DNA of 6,732 bases, from assembly GCA_001799975.1 (NCBI GenBank), contig MGUQ01000052.1:16062-22793 (forward strand), in the 5' to 3' direction. The position numbers and the translations under genes are program-made. A model generated the notes under the pieces. That model made no database searches and was not told the origin of the DNA. It saw nothing but the letters and a program-made list of their open reading frames with translations. Below, in pieces: positions 5,204 through 6,732 of the stretch. The stretch is from Elusimicrobia bacterium RIFCSPLOWO2_01_FULL_54_10 (GTDB lineage Bacteria > Elusimicrobiota > Elusimicrobia > 2-02-FULL-39-32). Within the stretch, counting starts at the first letter, position 1. Every line of letters begins with the position of its first letter.

Positions 5204-5923
5204 TCAGATTGCGCGAGTGATTTTAGAGGGTGCAGGCAGAACTTCTTTTAGAGCCAGGACTGAGCCGATAGCTTTGCCGTCGGCGTCCTTCATAGGAGAA
5301 CGGGAACAGCGGAGCATGATTTCCTGCCCGTTCCGCTGGATGAAGACGAGGGAAGAATCGTTCTTGGCAAACTGCAACACCTGGTCAAATGGCTTTCCAA
5401 ACTCTGAGTCCAGCGTGCGGTCCAGCAGTGTTTCCGCGGCACGGTTCATGAACGCCACCTGCTCCCGGCCGTCCAGGACCACGACAGCCTCGCTCAGGTT
5501 TTGGAGCGCGGAGGCCTGCCAATGATCCAGCTGTTTAAACACCTTCTCCATCTTATGCCGGAACAGTGCCAGTTCTATAGTCGTTTCCAAGTGGCGTTCA
5601 TCAAAGGGTTTTAAGATATAGCCGAAAGGCATGGTGGCTTTGGCGCGCTCCAGGGTGGTTCGGTCGGCATAGGCGGTGAGGTAACTGACAGGGATGTCGA
5701 AATGGGTGTAAATGTGTTCTGCCGTTTCAATGCCGTCCATGGGACCTTCCAGGCGGATGTCCATGAGCACCATTTGGGGATGCATCTGCTCGGCCAGCGC
5801 AAGGGCCTCCTTGCCATTGGCGGCTTTGCCCACCACGATGTAACCGAGCTTTTCCACGATTCTTTTCAAGTCTTCCGCGACAATTTGCTCGTCTTCGACG
5901 ATTAGAATCCGTTCTTTAGCCAT
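5204..5923 (-). CDS. Response regulator with receiver and PAS domains (REC-PAS)
   Basis: A 239-residue two-component regulator. The receiver domain (about 1-120) has the acidic pocket E10-D11-E12 (ILIVEDEQ), phospho-acceptor D55 (MVLMDIRLEGPMDG), T83 (YLTAYAD) and K105 (YILKPF). A short, probably helical linker leads to a PAS domain (about 133-228: ALQNLSEAVVVLDGREQVAF, NRAAETLL, then a terminal sheet ending GSVLALKEV). No DNA-binding, GGDEF, phosphatase or kinase domain follows, so output must be by protein contact or a PAS-bound signal. The start MAKERILIVEDE (ATG at 5923) is chosen because it fits receiver N-termini and has AAAGAGG just ahead; an in-frame ATG at 5938 would add five residues and lies deeper in the kinase gene. 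It overlaps the kinase stop by 8 bases (ATGGCTAA), which indicates co-translation and makes that kinase the likely phosphodonor. Confidence 0.9.
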   Translation of the reverse strand: MAKERILIVEDEQIVAEDLKRIVEKLGYIVVGKAANGKEALALAEQMHPQMVLMDIRLEGPMDGIETAEHIYTHFDIPVSYLTAYADRTTLERAKATMPFGYILKPFDERHLETTIELALFRHKMEKVFKQLDHWQASALQNLSEAVVVLDGREQVAFMNRAAETLLDRTLDSEFGKPFDQVLQFAKNDSSLVFIQRNGQEIMLRCSRSPMKDADGKAIGSVLALKEVLPAPSKITRAI

Positions 5924-6732
5924 GTAGCCTCTTTCCATTTTTTGGGTCTCGAATGGTCACAACAAACTGAGTTCCGTTGTCCTGCTCGAGCCATATGTGT
6001 CCGTGAATCTGATCGGTTAATATGCGCACCAGCCGCAGTCCCAGGGATGTGGTATTTCTCCAATCCAGATCAGGCGGCAGTCCCACGCCTTGATCAGACA
6101 CAGTTAACACATAGGTGTGGTCGTGCAGTTCCCGGAAGCACACCGAAATGGGGCCTTGGCTCCTGTCGGGATAAGCATACTTGAGGGCGTTGGAAACCAA
6201 TTCCGTTAAAAGGAGGCCGCAGGGCACTGCCACGTCCAGGCTCAAAAGCACAGGGTCCACCTGGATCTGGATATGATCTTCAGCCAGAGGGGGGCCGTAG
6301 CTGCGGCATAGGTTGCGCACCAGGTTTTCGACATATCTGGGAAAATTGATGTGCGCCAAATCCGGCGATTGGTAAAGATATTCATGCACCATGGCCATGG
6401 CGTGCACCCGTTCCTGGCTGTCCTTAAAAAGCGCGAGCGTTTTGGGATCCTGGGCATTTTCGGATTGCAGACGGAGCAGGCTGGAGATGACCTGCAGGTT
6501 GTTCTTTACGCGGTGGTGGATTTCCTTGAGCATCGTCTCTTTGTCCCGCAAAGACATTTGAAGCTTTTCGTCTGATTTTTTACGCTCGGTGAAGTCGCGG
6601 ATCATCACAGAAAACCCCATCGCCCGCTCTTTGGCGTCTGTGATGGCGCTGATCATGGTTTCGGCCCAAAAAGGCCTGCCGTCTTTGCGGCTCACCCATT
6701 TCTGCGTAAAAAACGACCCTTGTGTCGTGGCC
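5916..6732 (-). CDS. PAS/HisKA_2 sensor histidine kinase, C-terminal part (5' end outside window)
   Basis: Sensor kinase whose frame is open to the right edge (upstream residues read ATTQGSFFTQKW without a stop), so the N-terminus and any further sensory domains are missing. The visible part begins in a PAS domain tail (RKDGRPFWAETMISAI ... GFSVMIRDFTERKK). The dimerisation/phosphotransfer region follows with the HisKA_2 signature LKEIHHRVKNNLQVISSLL; the histidine before RVKNN, at 6513-6515, is the expected phosphorylation site. The HATPase domain has its N box at TELVSNALKYAYP (Asn at 6189-6191), G1 at SDQGVGLP (Asp at 6093-6095) and a second glycine motif in TSLGLRLV. There is no membrane segment in the visible part. 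A GTG at 6693-6695 is internal and not the start. Its gene overlaps the REC-PAS regulator gene. The signal sensed is unknown. Confidence 0.93.
   Translation of the reverse strand, partial: ATTQGSFFTQKWVSRKDGRPFWAETMISAITDAKERAMGFSVMIRDFTERKKSDEKLQMSLRDKETMLKEIHHRVKNNLQVISSLLRLQSENAQDPKTLALFKDSQERVHAMAMVHEYLYQSPDLAHINFPRYVENLVRNLCRSYGPPLAEDHIQIQVDPVLLSLDVAVPCGLLLTELVSNALKYAYPDRSQGPISVCFRELHDHTYVLTVSDQGVGLPPDLDWRNTTSLGLRLVRILTDQIHGHIWLEQDNGTQFVVTIRDPKNGKRLHG

Noticed and set aside
5921..5938. ATG at 5938 as start of the REC-PAS regulator
   Set aside because: It adds MERGY ahead of a standard receiver N-terminus and lacks a purine box, whereas ATG at 5923 is preceded by AAAGAGG.
1..6732. CRISPR arrays, insertion sequences and rRNA
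   Set aside because: No regularly spaced direct repeats, transposase frames, terminal inverted repeats around genes or rRNA-like sequence were seen on either strand.

Overview
The window looks like ordinary chromosomal DNA from a diderm (Gram-negative-type) bacterium. Evidence for an outer membrane is a signal-peptide-bearing predicted beta-barrel protein next to an AsmA/DUF748-like protein. Base composition looks moderate (about half G+C by eye, not computed). No gene is diagnostic of a phylum. The mix (topA-xerC pairing, HisKA_2 kinase, REC-PAS regulator, barrel/DUF748 pair) would fit lineages such as Omnitrophota, other PVC-type bacteria or deltaproteobacteria, but that is a low-confidence inference. 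I see no phage, transposon or CRISPR signature.

Region 1 (1-2311, + strand) is a tightly packed housekeeping run. It holds the C-terminal part of DNA topoisomerase I (topA), then a XerC-type tyrosine recombinase overlapping it by 4 bases (ATGA), a stand-alone CheY-like receiver domain 3 bases further on, and a tRNA-Leu(CAG) gene 7 bases after that. The first two genes handle chromosome topology and dimer resolution. The receiver and the tRNA are passengers whose connection is unknown. An extended -10-like box inside the receiver gene may give the tRNA its own start.

Region 2 (2317-4631, - strand) converges on the tRNA with only 5 bases between. It is a two-gene unit: a predicted outer-membrane beta-barrel protein followed, with a 4-base ATGA overlap, by a membrane-anchored DUF748/AsmA-like protein. 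The pairing recalls TamA/TamB-type envelope systems, though no homology to those proteins is shown.

Region 3 (4632-5203) separates the barrel gene from the signalling genes. It contains a 60-codon gene of unknown function on the - strand with a perfect AAGGAG ribosome-binding site. Ahead of it is a candidate promoter whose -35 box sits inside a 7-base inverted repeat. Behind it is a candidate intrinsic terminator whose 5' arm can alternatively pair with a longer distal partner, so two mutually exclusive RNA structures lie between the small gene and the barrel gene. This is the most unusual part of the window.

Region 4 (5204-6732, - strand) is a two-component pair: a PAS/HisKA_2 sensor histidine kinase (N-terminus off the window) overlapping by 8 bases a response regulator built as REC-PAS with no DNA-binding or enzymatic output domain. 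A phosphorelay ending in a sensory or protein-protein output is the natural reading.
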